Positions 43,856 through 53,416 of a stretch of 64,000 nucleotides of DNA are shown piece after piece (the first letter of the stretch is position 1; each line of letters opens with the position of its first letter). The DNA is from Lewinellaceae bacterium. Its GTDB lineage: Bacteria; Bacteroidota; Bacteroidia; Chitinophagales; Saprospiraceae. The position numbers were made by a program, and so were the translations under genes. Under the pieces are notes generated by a model. It was not told the DNA's origin, searched no databases, and saw nothing but the letters and a program-made list of their open reading frames with translations. The stretch covers positions 1 to 64,000 of the forward strand of contig JAHELJ010000024.1 in NCBI GenBank assembly GCA_024644235.1, read 5' to 3'.

Positions 43856-45484
43856 ATGAGATTCATCTATTCGCTGATCATTATAGCTGTGGCAGGACTA
43901 TGGCTATCATGCAATGAGCCTTCGACAGGAGAGGATGTCAACAAGCCAAACATCCTATTCATCATGTCTGATGATCATGCTTACCAGGCTATTAGTAAGT
44001 ACAGTGACCATCTGATCAGAACCCCTAATATCGACAGGATAGCAGATGAAGGTATACTCTTTACAAATGCCTGCGTGACCAATTCTATTTGTGCCCCTTC
44101 TCGGGCAGTGATACTGACAGGCAAACACAATCACATCAACGGAAAGATTGATAACATTTGGCCTTTCGATACCACTCAGATCACCTTTCCCCAGATATTC
44201 CAAAATGAGGGTTATCAGACTGCCATGTACGGTAAGCTTCATTTCGGAAACAACCCAAAGGGAGTGGATGACTTTATGATTTTACCTGGTCAGGGAAATT
44301 ATATCAATCCTCGCTTTGTCACACCCGAGGGTGATACAACAATCACCGGTTACGTGACCGACATCATCACTGATCTCACATTGGATTGGTTGGAGAATAA
44401 GAGGGATACGGAGAAGCCCTTTATGTTGATGTACCTCCACAAGGCACCTCACCGTCCATGGTGGCCGCGTCCTGACAAATTCAAAGAATTCAGCACAAAG
44501 ACTTTTCCCGAACCGGCATCCTTATTTGACGATTATGCCAACCGGGGCACGGCAGCGAAGACGGCCGAAATGAATTTGCTCTATCACATGATGTACAGTC
44601 ATGACAGCAAGATCCGGCCGGAAACTCTTGAAGAAATGGGAGGTGTCCAACCTGAAGTCAGCGAATACAGGAATAGCTATTACGGTCCGTACGGCAGGGC
44701 AAATGAGGAACAAAAAGCCCAGTATGAACCCGTACTTGATTCGATCAATAATTTCTTCAAGGCAAATTGGCCATCGATGACCGATGAGGAAAAAATGCGT
44801 TGGAAATTCCAGCGGTATATGCAGGACTATTTGGCTTGCATATCATCGGTCGATGATAATATCGGCAGGGTTCTGGATTACCTTGATGAAAGTGGACTGA
44901 CGGACAATACAATGGTGATTTATACATCTGATCAGGGCTTCTATTTAGGTGAACATGGCTGGTTTGATAAGCGATTCATATACGATGAATCCTTTAAAAC
45001 TCCCCTCCTGATCCGATGGCCTAATGTGATAACAGCTGGTACAACCGAGGAGCAAATGGTACAAAACCTCGACTTTGCGCAGACATTCCTGGAAGCCGCA
45101 GGTATTGTTCCCCCAGACGATATGCAAGGTGAAAGTCTGATGCCACTGCTAAATGGTGAGAAAGATAAATGGACACGCGATGCCGTTTACTACCACTACT
45201 ATGAGTACCCCAGTGTACATATGGTCAAGCGGCATTACGGTGTGGTAACCACCGACTACAAGCTGGCCCATTTCTACTATGATGTGGATGAGTGGGAACT
45301 TTTCGACCGGAAAGCTGACCCCGGGGAAATGAAGAATGTCTACGGAGATCCTGCCTATCAGGATGTGATCGGCGATTTGAGGCAAAAGCTTGCAGCACTG
45401 CGAACTCAATATGGCGATTCGGATTCACTGGCTCAATACTATTTAGAAAAGGATCTTGAGCGTATCCGTAATCGAGCGCAGTAA
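43856..45484 (+). CDS. Sulfatase lipoprotein
   Basis: A sulfatase of about 542 residues read from the ATG at 43856, which gives a lipoprotein signal (LWLSC, C19). The formylglycine motif is C79-x-P-S-R (ICAPSRAVILTG), a Cys-type site that needs an activating enzyme not seen in the window. Metal ligands are D39 and D40 (MSDDHAYQ) and the later DQGFYLGEHGWFDK. The C-terminal YYHYYEYPSVHMVKRHYGV is typical of S1-family glycan sulfatases such as those acting on mucins or algal polysaccharides. The long frame from 43814 is less likely. It stands before a DUF4440 gene. Confidence 0.92.
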   Translation: MRFIYSLIIIAVAGLWLSCNEPSTGEDVNKPNILFIMSDDHAYQAISKYSDHLIRTPNIDRIADEGILFTNACVTNSICAPSRAVILTGKHNHINGKIDNIWPFDTTQITFPQIFQNEGYQTAMYGKLHFGNNPKGVDDFMILPGQGNYINPRFVTPEGDTTITGYVTDIITDLTLDWLENKRDTEKPFMLMYLHKAPHRPWWPRPDKFKEFSTKTFPEPASLFDDYANRGTAAKTAEMNLLYHMMYSHDSKIRPETLEEMGGVQPEVSEYRNSYYGPYGRANEEQKAQYEPVLDSINNFFKANWPSMTDEEKMRWKFQRYMQDYLACISSVDDNIGRVLDYLDESGLTDNTMVIYTSDQGFYLGEHGWFDKRFIYDESFKTPLLIRWPNVITAGTTEEQMVQNLDFAQTFLEAAGIVPPDDMQGESLMPLLNGEKDKWTRDAVYYHYYEYPSVHMVKRHYGVVTTDYKLAHFYYDVDEWELFDRKADPGEMKNVYGDPAYQDVIGDLRQKLAALRTQYGDSDSLAQYYLEKDLERIRNRAQ

Positions 45485-45515
45485 TTGACGTTTTACAATA
45501 GCAATGATATTCCTA

Positions 45516-45974
45516 ATGCGAACATTCCTTATTTTACTAGTTGCTGGTTTGGTCTCTTTCCCAAGTATGGGTCAACAAGCCAGCGACAAAGAAGTTCTGA
45601 CCTACATCAAGGAGGTGGAATGGCCCAAAGCCTATCGCGAACAAGACATCGCCCTACTAGACAGGATCCTTGCTGCAGAATTCCAAATGATCGACGATCA
45701 GGGCAATTGGTATACCAAGCAAGACGAGTTGGAATACATCAAGGGGAACAAGCCCAGCTATGAATCATTTCGATATGAGATCAAACGGCTGGACATCTTC
45801 GAGAATGAGACCGCCGTTGTTTCTGGCGTGGGACATATCCAAAATCAGGATGAAGAGGGACCTTACCTTTCGACCTATCACTCCAGCAATGTTTTGATCA
45901 AGAGAAACGGCATTTGGAAAGCTATATCATCGCACGTATCAGGAATTAAGAGGGAGTATATTGCTACTGATTGA
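45516..45974 (+). CDS. Exported SnoaL/DUF4440-like protein
   Basis: A protein of about 152 residues with a signal peptide (RTFLILLVAGLVSFPSMGQ) and an NTF2-like alpha-plus-beta barrel. Key stretches are WPKAYREQDIALLDRILAAEFQMIDDQG, KQDELEYIKGNKPSYESF and the strand pair TYHSSNVLIKRNGIWKAISSHVS. DUF4440 proteins are small ligand-binding or enzyme-like proteins of unknown role. The start at 45516 is preferred over 45504 because it gives a shorter, basic n-region. It follows the sulfatase by 31 nt. Confidence 0.85.
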   Translation: MRTFLILLVAGLVSFPSMGQQASDKEVLTYIKEVEWPKAYREQDIALLDRILAAEFQMIDDQGNWYTKQDELEYIKGNKPSYESFRYEIKRLDIFENETAVVSGVGHIQNQDEEGPYLSTYHSSNVLIKRNGIWKAISSHVSGIKREYIATD

Positions 45975-45997
45975 TTTAACAGACCCGCTTTCGTCTT

Positions 45998-46540
45998 TTG
46001 TCCTCATCGCTTCAATTTTCCGCTCTGCAAACAGTAAGATTAAAACTGCGGCAATTAAGTGATGGTGATCAGGAAAAAATCATCCAATTGAGATCTGATG
46101 CTGAAGTACACAAGTATTTGGAACGACCACTGTTGAGAAAACCGGGTGAAGCAATCGAATTTATCAATCGCATCAATGATGGAATTGCAAGAGGGGAATG
46201 GTATTACTGGGTGATTTCCCTTATCACTGAAGGCACCTTGCTTGGCACTGTCTGTTTATTCAATTTCTCAGCCGACCAGAAAGTGGCCGAAGTCGGTTAT
46301 GAACTCCTGCCGCAGCACCAGGGGAAAGGCTACATGAATGAAGCACTGCAAGCCGTCATCGACTTCGCTTTTCAAAAACTAAGTCTTAAACAAATCGATG
46401 CCTTTAGCCATAGAGAGAACTCAGCTTCCCTGCGACTACTTCAAAAAAAGAAGTTTAAAGCTGATCCAGCGAATGATAAAGCTGAGGATCCCTTCTTAAG
46501 ATATTACCTCAAGGCTCCTGATCCAGAGATTAGTTACTGA
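45998..46540 (+). CDS. RimJ/RimL-type GNAT N-acetyltransferase
   Basis: A 180-residue GNAT-fold acetyltransferase. The N-terminal TVRLKLRQLSDGDQEKIIQLRSD, the core EVGYELLPQHQGKGYMNEALQAVIDFAF with the acetyl-CoA pyrophosphate loop Q-x-x-G-K-G, and HRENSASLRLLQKKKFK near the end fit the RimJ/RimL group that acetylates ribosomal-protein or other amino groups. The initiation codon is TTG at 45998. It is 23 nt after the DUF4440 gene and convergent with the polyferredoxin gene. The substrate is not predictable. Confidence 0.9.
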   Translation: MSSSLQFSALQTVRLKLRQLSDGDQEKIIQLRSDAEVHKYLERPLLRKPGEAIEFINRINDGIARGEWYYWVISLITEGTLLGTVCLFNFSADQKVAEVGYELLPQHQGKGYMNEALQAVIDFAFQKLSLKQIDAFSHRENSASLRLLQKKKFKADPANDKAEDPFLRYYLKAPDPEISY

Positions 46541-46550
46541 TCGCTTATAC

Positions 46551-48128
46551 TCACCCCTTCTCAGTCACCTGCAAAGTTCGTAATTCCGACGTCCGATCAT
46601 TAATGTCGATACTTCCGTTCTCCAACCGCAACACGCCCCGCGGGCATACAGCCGCACAGATGCCACAACCCACGCAGGAGGCCCGCACAATGTTCTGTCC
46701 GCGCTGGGCATACCATCGTACGTCAATACCCATTTCACAATAGGTGGAACAGTTACCGCAGGAGATACACTGTCCCCCATTGGTAGTGATCCGAAAACGG
46801 CTGAAAAAGCGCTGTTGCAGACCCAGAATAGCAGCCATCGGGCAACCGAACCGGCACCACACCCGGTTACCGAGCAATGGATAGAAGCCTACGCCAATCA
46901 CGCCGGAAAAAATAGCGCCTATGAGGAAGCCGTACCAACTACGCAAATTTCCGGTATTGAGAAAGAAAACTTGTTCACTGCTGCCGCCACCGTAGTGAGA
47001 ACTCAGCATCAGCACGATGATCAGTACTCCGATACCCAGCGATAGCCATTTTGCCCTTGGATCGATGTTATGAAAGCGCTTCTTGTCAAATAGAACCCAA
47101 GCGCCACCCGCAGCTAGCAGGCCTGTCACAAACCAGACTAGGAAAGTGCGTGATAGAAGGAGATTACCCCCTTCAGCGGAAAAATAGGAATAGAGTACCC
47201 CAATCGTCATGATCACTACGAACACCAGCACCCCATGCACTAACCAGCGTTCGATGCGCCAGGCCTTAAGTGACTTGTCAGACAGATGCCGAAAAGGATC
47301 ACCCGCAGTCTCCGCCAATCCGCCGCAACCGCATACCCAGGAGCAGTACCAGCGCTTACCATAAAAATAGGTCAGAGCCGGAGAAATGATGAAGATGAGC
47401 ACTACTCCGAAGACTAACATGAACATTCCCACCGCCCCACTGTCCAGCATCTGGTTAATATTCCAGTCATGGAAGAAGTAGTAATTCAACGGCCACATGT
47501 TCTTGAAATCATTGTAGGGATAGTTGAGCCGAAGCAAGATTTCCGGGAGAAGAAAGGCGAAACCAAGCTGAAAGAACATAACCGAAAAAGTACGCACGAC
47601 CTGATAGCGATTATGCCGATATTTCAAGATAAACTTTACTCCGAAAATAAGGATGGCCAGTGTGTAAAGTGTTCCGTAAACAAACCATTCGCTGGCCGGC
47701 TGACCCTTTAGCATCTGACTCAAAGGATCAAAAAGTGCAATGAGTCCAGTATTCATGGCACCGTCTCTTCCCAGGCCGAGGTAATTGGGATAAAAATACA
47801 GCAGAACATAAAATCCGGTAAGAACGATGCCCGCCATCCAGCCCGACAGTCCTCGGTTTGTTAGTGAACTGAAAAAGGCACCGTTGTTCTTAATACCTGC
47901 AGATGTTGTTAAGTAGGCACGCCAGGCATAGCCAGCAGTTCCGACCGTCATCAGCAACAGGGCAAGGCCCAGAAATAACGACTGCTTGCCAGGGAGGGCA
48001 CCGAAGCCTGCTACAAAGAGTATCAGCAACCCAGTCCCACCAACAGCCACTGCTATTTTTTGCCAGGTATCGGTAAACGGCGGGGCGGCATGGGCCAATG
48101 ACATGCTATGCTCAATTTGTTGACTCAT
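46551..48128 (-). CDS. Membrane polyferredoxin (NosR/NapH-like)
   Basis: A 525-residue membrane protein with about nine helices and a C-terminal iron-sulfur part. The cytoplasmic loop has RWYCSWVCGCGG, a CxxCxC motif as in NapH/NosR, and then CRFGCP. Two 4Fe-4S clusters follow in CISCGNCSTYCEMGID and CVGCGICAAVCPRGVL. Such proteins move electrons across the membrane to periplasmic reductases. The FAD/NAD oxidoreductase gene lies 78 nt upstream on the same strand and could supply the electrons. No nos, nap or nrf structural gene is nearby, so the acceptor is unknown. Confidence 0.88.
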   Translation of the reverse strand: MSQQIEHSMSLAHAAPPFTDTWQKIAVAVGGTGLLILFVAGFGALPGKQSLFLGLALLLMTVGTAGYAWRAYLTTSAGIKNNGAFFSSLTNRGLSGWMAGIVLTGFYVLLYFYPNYLGLGRDGAMNTGLIALFDPLSQMLKGQPASEWFVYGTLYTLAILIFGVKFILKYRHNRYQVVRTFSVMFFQLGFAFLLPEILLRLNYPYNDFKNMWPLNYYFFHDWNINQMLDSGAVGMFMLVFGVVLIFIISPALTYFYGKRWYCSWVCGCGGLAETAGDPFRHLSDKSLKAWRIERWLVHGVLVFVVIMTIGVLYSYFSAEGGNLLLSRTFLVWFVTGLLAAGGAWVLFDKKRFHNIDPRAKWLSLGIGVLIIVLMLSSHYGGGSSEQVFFLNTGNLRSWYGFLIGAIFSGVIGVGFYPLLGNRVWCRFGCPMAAILGLQQRFFSRFRITTNGGQCISCGNCSTYCEMGIDVRWYAQRGQNIVRASCVGCGICAAVCPRGVLRLENGSIDINDRTSELRTLQVTEKG

Positions 48129-48206
48129 CAGATCAAAATGTTAACTATTCCCATAATACCGTTCCAATAGCCGGTGATGCGTCCGATACACGACATCCCA
48201 TCTGCG

Positions 48207-49544
48207 TCACCGGTGAAGAAACGAAAATACCTCCTTCCAGCTGCGCTCTTTTTTTATGGAGAGCGACGTACCGGTTTGTTGCTGGTACTGCTGCAGAATT
48301 TCGGCCTCATATTCCCGAAACAACTCCGGATCAAAATTGGCCAACTTCAGGTTCTGCAGAACGGTTTCGACAGATGCTTCCTGCTTGATCCAGCGTTCGC
48401 AGACTTCGTGGCGGTACCGAACGCCCATGAGGTTAAATCCAAGAATAACTCCCGTATCGCGATGATATACCAGACGGACGCTGCGGTTGCCTTCCGGGTG
48501 TTCCCAAAAGAGAGAGGTGTGCTCATCTGGAGGATCGGCCAAGACGGTACCATACACCTGATATTCCAGGTCGAAGAATTTGGCAGAATTGAACCAAATA
48601 CCGGGCTGGTAAGCTACCGGTTGATCACACATATTATATGCTACTGTTTCCCCCATCATCCGCCCTACGTACCAGACAGCTTCAATCGGACGGCGGCCTG
48701 CAGGTGGGTTGCGCAACTGTGCGCAGTCGCCGGCTGCATACACGTCCGCCAGGTTGCTGCGCAGATATTCGTCAGTGAGGATACCTTTTTCGGTTTCCAG
48801 GTCGGTATCCTTTAGGAAAGCGATGTTGGGATGTACTCCCGGAGTGAGCCCGACATAGCCACATTCGACACGCTCCCCATCTTTGGTAATCACGGCACAG
48901 ACCCGGCCGTTACCATCGTCGACGATCTCTTGAAGTTCAGTGTTAAGGCGTAGATCGATACCGTTTTGACGGATCTGGCGATTGACCATCTCTGATTCTT
49001 CCGGCGGGAGGACCATATCCCAAAAGCTGTTCTCGCGCACGAGAAAGGTGACTGGAATGTGGCGGGAGTGAAACATCTCCGCCATCTCGATTCCTATTAG
49101 GCCGCCCCCCACGATCACTGCCCTTTCGAGTCCCTCGCTGTAGGCTTCCATATATTGCAGGTCTTGAAAGCTGTATAGTCCACCTACTCCTTCCAGGTCC
49201 TGGCCTGGCCAGCCGAATTTGTTAGGCTTTGATCCTACGGCCAGGAGAAGCTTGTCGTAAGCAACTTCCTCTCCGGTCTGCAGATGCAGCGTTTTGGCGT
49301 CGAAGTGGACCCGTTCTACGTAGGACCGCTTCAGGTTGATGCGGTTCTTATCCCAGAACCAGTCTTCGTATGGTTTTGTCTCTTGATACCGCATGTGCCC
49401 CATATAAATGTACATCAAAGCAGTGCGGGAAAAGAAGTGATCCGTTTCAGCAGAGATCATGGTGATATCATGATCGCTAAGTTTGCGAATGAATCGGGCG
49501 GCAGTAGCGCCGGCCACCCCGTTACCGAGGATAACGATGTGCAT
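48207..49544 (-). CDS. FAD/NAD-dependent oxidoreductase (ferredoxin-reductase-like)
   Basis: A 445-residue pyridine-nucleotide-disulfide-type oxidoreductase. The FAD motif is LGNGVAGATAA, the NAD(P) motif is VIVGGGLIGIEMAEMF, and VYAAGDCAQL closes the FAD site. There is no CxxxxC redox pair, so it belongs with ferredoxin or rubredoxin reductases and nitrite-reductase-like flavoproteins rather than disulfide reductases. A C-terminal dimerisation domain with GVILGFNLMGVRYRHEVCERWI follows. It is the first gene of a pair with the membrane polyferredoxin, which suggests electron transfer from NAD(P)H into that protein. Confidence 0.9.
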   Translation of the reverse strand: MHIVILGNGVAGATAARFIRKLSDHDITMISAETDHFFSRTALMYIYMGHMRYQETKPYEDWFWDKNRINLKRSYVERVHFDAKTLHLQTGEEVAYDKLLLAVGSKPNKFGWPGQDLEGVGGLYSFQDLQYMEAYSEGLERAVIVGGGLIGIEMAEMFHSRHIPVTFLVRENSFWDMVLPPEESEMVNRQIRQNGIDLRLNTELQEIVDDGNGRVCAVITKDGERVECGYVGLTPGVHPNIAFLKDTDLETEKGILTDEYLRSNLADVYAAGDCAQLRNPPAGRRPIEAVWYVGRMMGETVAYNMCDQPVAYQPGIWFNSAKFFDLEYQVYGTVLADPPDEHTSLFWEHPEGNRSVRLVYHRDTGVILGFNLMGVRYRHEVCERWIKQEASVETVLQNLKLANFDPELFREYEAEILQQYQQQTGTSLSIKKERSWKEVFSFLHR

Positions 49545-49819
49545 CGAAGTGATTCGTTTTGATAGCGTGAAAAAGCTATGCTTTAAGGTATGGGTTTACA
49601 ATAGAATATAAAAGATTGTGCCCTCTAAAGCTATCGGGCATCCGATGGGAGTTTTGTCCCGGCATTGACAGTTCCCGGAATTTGGGTGATTCCATCAACT
49701 CTGAGAATTACAAGTCGATAGTCCTGCTCAGCAATTTATTTGTTAATTGGACACCTCACAATATCCTGACTTCAATGAATCTTTAACCTCCTTTTTTTCT
49801 TCCATCCTATTGATTTCTA
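49545..49819. other. Upstream region of the oxidoreductase/polyferredoxin pair
   Basis: About 275 nt without a gene, A+T-rich in its second half. The pair's promoter should lie here on the minus strand. No palindrome of note apart from the neighbouring terminator. Confidence 0.4.
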
Positions 49820-49856
49820 TATACAAAAAAAGTCCATGATTGAAATCATGGACTTC
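49820..49856 (-). terminator. Terminator of the DUF2911 gene
   Basis: AAGTCCATGATT (49830-49841) and AATCATGGACTT (49844-49855) form a perfect 12-bp stem. Read on the minus strand, it is followed by a run of T (plus-strand A 49825-49830). It lies about 22 nt after the minus-strand stop at 49878. Confidence 0.9.
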
Positions 49857-49877
49857 AAGGATTGGCGCTGCCGTTTT

Positions 49878-50405
49878 CTATTTCACACCAAGTGCAATGG
49901 GTACCATGGTGTTTTCCCAAAGCAGTTGAATGGTTGCACCTTTATCTCTCAACTCATCCACATTGATCAGAAAACTTTCCACAGTACAGTCAATGGCCTC
50001 TGGAGCCACTGATACCTTAACAGCAGGGTCTTTTCCGTTGTATGAATTAGGACTTCCCTGGTCGTATTTGTGAAGGTGCACTTCCCAGCTTTCTTTACCT
50101 GGCTTAGTCAATAGCGCATAGCTACCTGCCATGACATCCTTTCCTTCGATGGTGACATCGTCACTGAAGGTAATTTTGGTTGCTGCATTGGCACCAGTAC
50201 GCCATGGAGAGTCATATGGTACCAGACCTCCCATAATGCTCCTTCCTTTCATTGAGGGACGTGAATACTCGATAGTCACATCGGTCAAGCCTACCTTTTG
50301 CTGAAGCGTCGAGGCGGGAGAGGGAGCCGGACTGTCTTGCGCAACTGCCATACCAGCCCATGCTACACAAACTGCCATCAAACAGATCGTAATCAGATTT
50401 TTCAT
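49878..50405 (-). CDS. Exported DUF2911 protein
   Basis: A 175-residue secreted protein with a clear signal peptide (MKNLITICLMAVCVAWAGMAVAQ). The DUF2911 pattern is complete: GLTDVTIEYSRPSMKGRSIMGGLVPYDSPWRTGANAATKITFS followed by GKDVMAGSYALLTKPGKESWEVHL. This is a periplasmic beta-sandwich family common in Bacteroidota, with no known activity. It is monocistronic, with its own perfect-stem terminator downstream, which suggests strong expression. Confidence 0.93.
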   Translation of the reverse strand: MKNLITICLMAVCVAWAGMAVAQDSPAPSPASTLQQKVGLTDVTIEYSRPSMKGRSIMGGLVPYDSPWRTGANAATKITFSDDVTIEGKDVMAGSYALLTKPGKESWEVHLHKYDQGSPNSYNGKDPAVKVSVAPEAIDCTVESFLINVDELRDKGATIQLLWENTMVPIALGVK

Positions 50406-50542
50406 TAAAGCGTTCTTTTTGTGAAATAATAAAAGCTGTATAGATAATGAATTTCATCCATATCAATAGCTCTTCAAGTCAAAACTGTCGCCAATCAGAA
50501 AGTTCAACTTCTCGACCGTTGCAGTCATACCTTTGATGCTGT

Positions 50543-51967
50543 CTAAAGATCAAAATCCCAGCTACCTCGATAGGTTCGGCGTACAAATTGATTGGCTGGT
50601 TCAAAATTGGTAATTCTCATGTTGTCACCATCCCAAAGCAGCTCCTTCCTTCCCGGGTACTCCCACTTGAACCAATTATCCACAGGCTCGGCGTAGTTGT
50701 AGCTTAAAACTGTGAGATTTCCCATCAAGACAGTTTCGGTCAGAGGCCCAGCTTCGGCAAATGACGAACTGGTGTATGCTCCGTATCCCTCCTTGCAGGC
50801 TTTTACCCACTGCTGCTGATGGCCACCTTCTCCTCCCTCTACCAGAGGCTTTGAGGGTTCCGGGAGATTGATATACTTCATCTTAGAGGTGGGTAAAATG
50901 GTGGGATTGGTACCGAACAGCCCAGCCATCAACTTGCCTTGTGAACCTTCAAACAAAATACCTCCATTCCATTCACCCAAAGGCTCATCTGGTAAGAGCT
51001 CTTCAGGCCGCGCGGGTTGAATACCCCCATCGTACCAAATCAGTTCCACCGGTACCATATTCTCTCTTGCCGGAAATCTGATGTGAATTTTGGTAGCCGC
51101 CGGATAACTATCCATTGAGTTGTTTGCTTCGAAGAATCCATTCCATTTCAATGAGGCACTGCAATAAGCAGATACAGGGTATCCGAGCTTCAAGGCTCGA
51201 AAAGGCACATCCATAAAGTGACATCCCATATCACCCAAAGCTCCAGTACCGAAATCTACCCAGCCCCTCCAATTAGCAGGGATATATAGTGAATTGAAAT
51301 CGCGTTTAGGAGCGGTTCCCAGCCATAGGTCCCAGTCCACCTCCTCAGGCACTTCATGTTTTTCCTGTGGAAATGGGATTCCCTGAGGCCAGGTCGGCCG
51401 GTTTGTCCAGACATGCACCTTGTGCACATCCCCCAGTAGTCCACCCTGGACCCAGGACTCGATATATCGGGTACTGTCTCCACTACTGCCCTGATTTCCC
51501 ATCTGGGTCACCAACCGATATTTTTCAGCAGCCTGGGTCAGGATTCGTGCTTCATAGATATCGTGCGTCAAGGGCTTTTCGCAATAGACATGCTTGCCAA
51601 GTTTCATCGCAGCTAATGCCTGAACTGCATGCATGTGATCGGGAGTGCTGATCATCACTGCATCGATTCGCGATTCCTCCTTCTCCAGCATTTCCCGATA
51701 GTCACGGTAATACGATGCCGCGGGAAATTGCTTTCGAGCATCCATCGCCATCCGGTCATCCACGTCACATAGGGTTACGATGTTATCTGTGCCTCCATTG
51801 AAAGCACCTGCAATATTCTGACCCCCTTTGCCACCAACCCCGATGACGGCTATGTCCAGTTTGTCACTAGGCGCTGTAAATCCTTTGCCACCCAGAACAT
51901 GTCTTGGCAGAAATGTGAACGTAATTCCTGCTTTTGCAGTATTCTGCATAAATTGGCGTCTCTTCAT
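50543..51967 (-). CDS. Tat-exported Gfo/Idh/MocA-family oxidoreductase
   Basis: A 474-residue NAD-dependent dehydrogenase-like protein with a Tat-type leader (KRRQFMQNTAKAGITFTFLP). The Rossmann part carries IAVIGVGGKGGQN, and the family hallmark is YCEKPLTHD. The large C-terminal beta-sheet domain includes GWVDFGTGALGDMGCHFMDVPFRALKLG, typical of exported GFO/IDH proteins acting on glycans in Bacteroidota and Planctomycetota. Several of these glycosidic enzymes keep NAD tightly bound. It is alone on the minus strand; the neighbours do not show the substrate. Confidence 0.92.
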   Translation of the reverse strand: MKRRQFMQNTAKAGITFTFLPRHVLGGKGFTAPSDKLDIAVIGVGGKGGQNIAGAFNGGTDNIVTLCDVDDRMAMDARKQFPAASYYRDYREMLEKEESRIDAVMISTPDHMHAVQALAAMKLGKHVYCEKPLTHDIYEARILTQAAEKYRLVTQMGNQGSSGDSTRYIESWVQGGLLGDVHKVHVWTNRPTWPQGIPFPQEKHEVPEEVDWDLWLGTAPKRDFNSLYIPANWRGWVDFGTGALGDMGCHFMDVPFRALKLGYPVSAYCSASLKWNGFFEANNSMDSYPAATKIHIRFPARENMVPVELIWYDGGIQPARPEELLPDEPLGEWNGGILFEGSQGKLMAGLFGTNPTILPTSKMKYINLPEPSKPLVEGGEGGHQQQWVKACKEGYGAYTSSSFAEAGPLTETVLMGNLTVLSYNYAEPVDNWFKWEYPGRKELLWDGDNMRITNFEPANQFVRRTYRGSWDFDL

Positions 51968-52139
51968 CTCTAGATTTGTTTGAATGAAATATAACTTCCT
52001 GAGAGCAAATTGATCATGGCTGCAGACAACACAGTAAAACTAAAGATAAAAGCAGTCAACCGACATATCAATGGAAAATCTTCAACCCCGGCCGATCAAA
52101 ATCTACCAATATTAGCAGAATAAACCTCGAGGACAGTTA

Positions 52140-52883
52140 ATGATTGGAAATAGAATTGCTAATCTCAGGAGAATAATACGGGCCTCTGCGATCGGTTTAT
52201 TAAATCCTAGATCAGTACATAAGCTGTCGCGACAATTTGTCTTCATCCATATTCCAAAGACGGGAGGAACCTCATTGCATATGACGCTTATGGATTCCCT
52301 CCATCCACATGAACTCTATCCCAATGCATTGGAATATTTTCTAAAGCTGAAGGGAAATGAAAAAACATCAGTACACCAACTGGTAAATCAAAGTCTTCCC
52401 CATGTGTTAAAGCAAAGGAATTGGTTCGTCGCTCACCTGGATTACCACGCTGCCTCTACTTTGGTTGAGAATCCTATCTTATTCACTTTCCTCAGGGACC
52501 CCTTTGATCGAGTGGTCTCGGAGATTGTCCATCTCAAATGTCATGACTCCGCACTTAAGCAACTGTCCTTGGAGCAGATAATAAAAAAGCGTGTGAAAAT
52601 AGCTGGTAGGCTACAAGCCCATCAATTCGGATTCAGAGAACAAAGGCAGAATATTAATCAAGCCATCGAAAACCTGCATCGCTGCGATTACATCGGCTTC
52701 TCCGATCAAATGAAAGCTTCAATAGAGAGGTTCAACCAACTTTTTGGCACCTCACTCCGTTCCGACATCCATGTCAATACAGGCAATAGTGAACTAAGAG
52801 AAGAAGTGATACAAAGACATGGAGAGCAAATTGAAGAGCATTTGGCCATCGATACCATGTTTTATGAATCGGCAATGAGGTAG
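52140..52883 (+). CDS. Sulfotransferase family 2-like protein
   Basis: A 247-residue P-loop sulfotransferase of the carbohydrate type. The 5'-phosphosulfate loop is FIHIPKTGGTSLH, and the 3'-phosphate motif is FLRDPFDRVVSE. The remainder is helical, with HLKCHD and GFSDQMKASIERFNQLFG as typical later elements. It would transfer sulfate from PAPS to a sugar; the glycan is unknown. It differs from the sulfotransferase at 33747, so the organism has at least two branches. It is monocistronic. Confidence 0.88.
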   Translation: MIGNRIANLRRIIRASAIGLLNPRSVHKLSRQFVFIHIPKTGGTSLHMTLMDSLHPHELYPNALEYFLKLKGNEKTSVHQLVNQSLPHVLKQRNWFVAHLDYHAASTLVENPILFTFLRDPFDRVVSEIVHLKCHDSALKQLSLEQIIKKRVKIAGRLQAHQFGFREQRQNINQAIENLHRCDYIGFSDQMKASIERFNQLFGTSLRSDIHVNTGNSELREEVIQRHGEQIEEHLAIDTMFYESAMR

Positions 52884-52980
52884 CAGTGCTTACTCTTACA
52901 CAGGCTTATGTTGGGAAGCCCCGCAAGTGTTGCTTTCTAAAAACTTAATTTGCGGCCCATCTACCGAAACAGAATAAGTA

Positions 52981-53406
52981 ATGGAACAAAGACTAACAAT
53001 AGTTGCATTAGGTGTACGAAATCTTGAGGAATCAAGAGCCTTTTATGGAGTAGCTTTTGGCTGGAGCGAAACAAAATCAAGTAATGAAAGCATAGCTTTT
53101 TTTCAGCTTAATGGAATGTTGTTGTCATTATATCCCAGAGATAAACTGGCGGAAGATGCCGCAGTCGATCCAGCCGGTTCCGGTTTCAAAGGGTATACCT
53201 TGGCATACAATTGCAGGAGTAAAGTAGAAGTGGATAAAACGATCAACTACCTTCGCCTACATGGTGCAGACGTGGTCAAGGAGCCACAGGAAGTTTTCTG
53301 GGGAGGATACAGCAGTTACATCGCTGATCCGGATGGCCACCTTTGGGAAATTGCCTTCAATCCCTATCTTAAATTGGATGATCAGGGAAATATCATTCCA
53401 GAATAA
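52981..53406 (+). CDS. VOC-family protein (glyoxalase fold)
   Basis: A 141-residue protein with two beta-alpha-beta-beta-beta modules of the vicinal-oxygen-chelate superfamily. The pattern VALGVRNLEESRAFYGVAFGW, SFKGYTLAYNC and YIADPDGHLWEIAFNPYL is diagnostic. Members act as metal-dependent isomerases, dioxygenases or binding proteins. The C-terminal Glu in WEIAFN is a usual metal ligand. It is followed 10 nt later by the S9 peptidase, with which it may share a transcript, without an obvious link in function. Confidence 0.9.
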   Translation: MEQRLTIVALGVRNLEESRAFYGVAFGWSETKSSNESIAFFQLNGMLLSLYPRDKLAEDAAVDPAGSGFKGYTLAYNCRSKVEVDKTINYLRLHGADVVKEPQEVFWGGYSSYIADPDGHLWEIAFNPYLKLDDQGNIIPE

Positions 53407-53416
53407 ATGAACCAAC

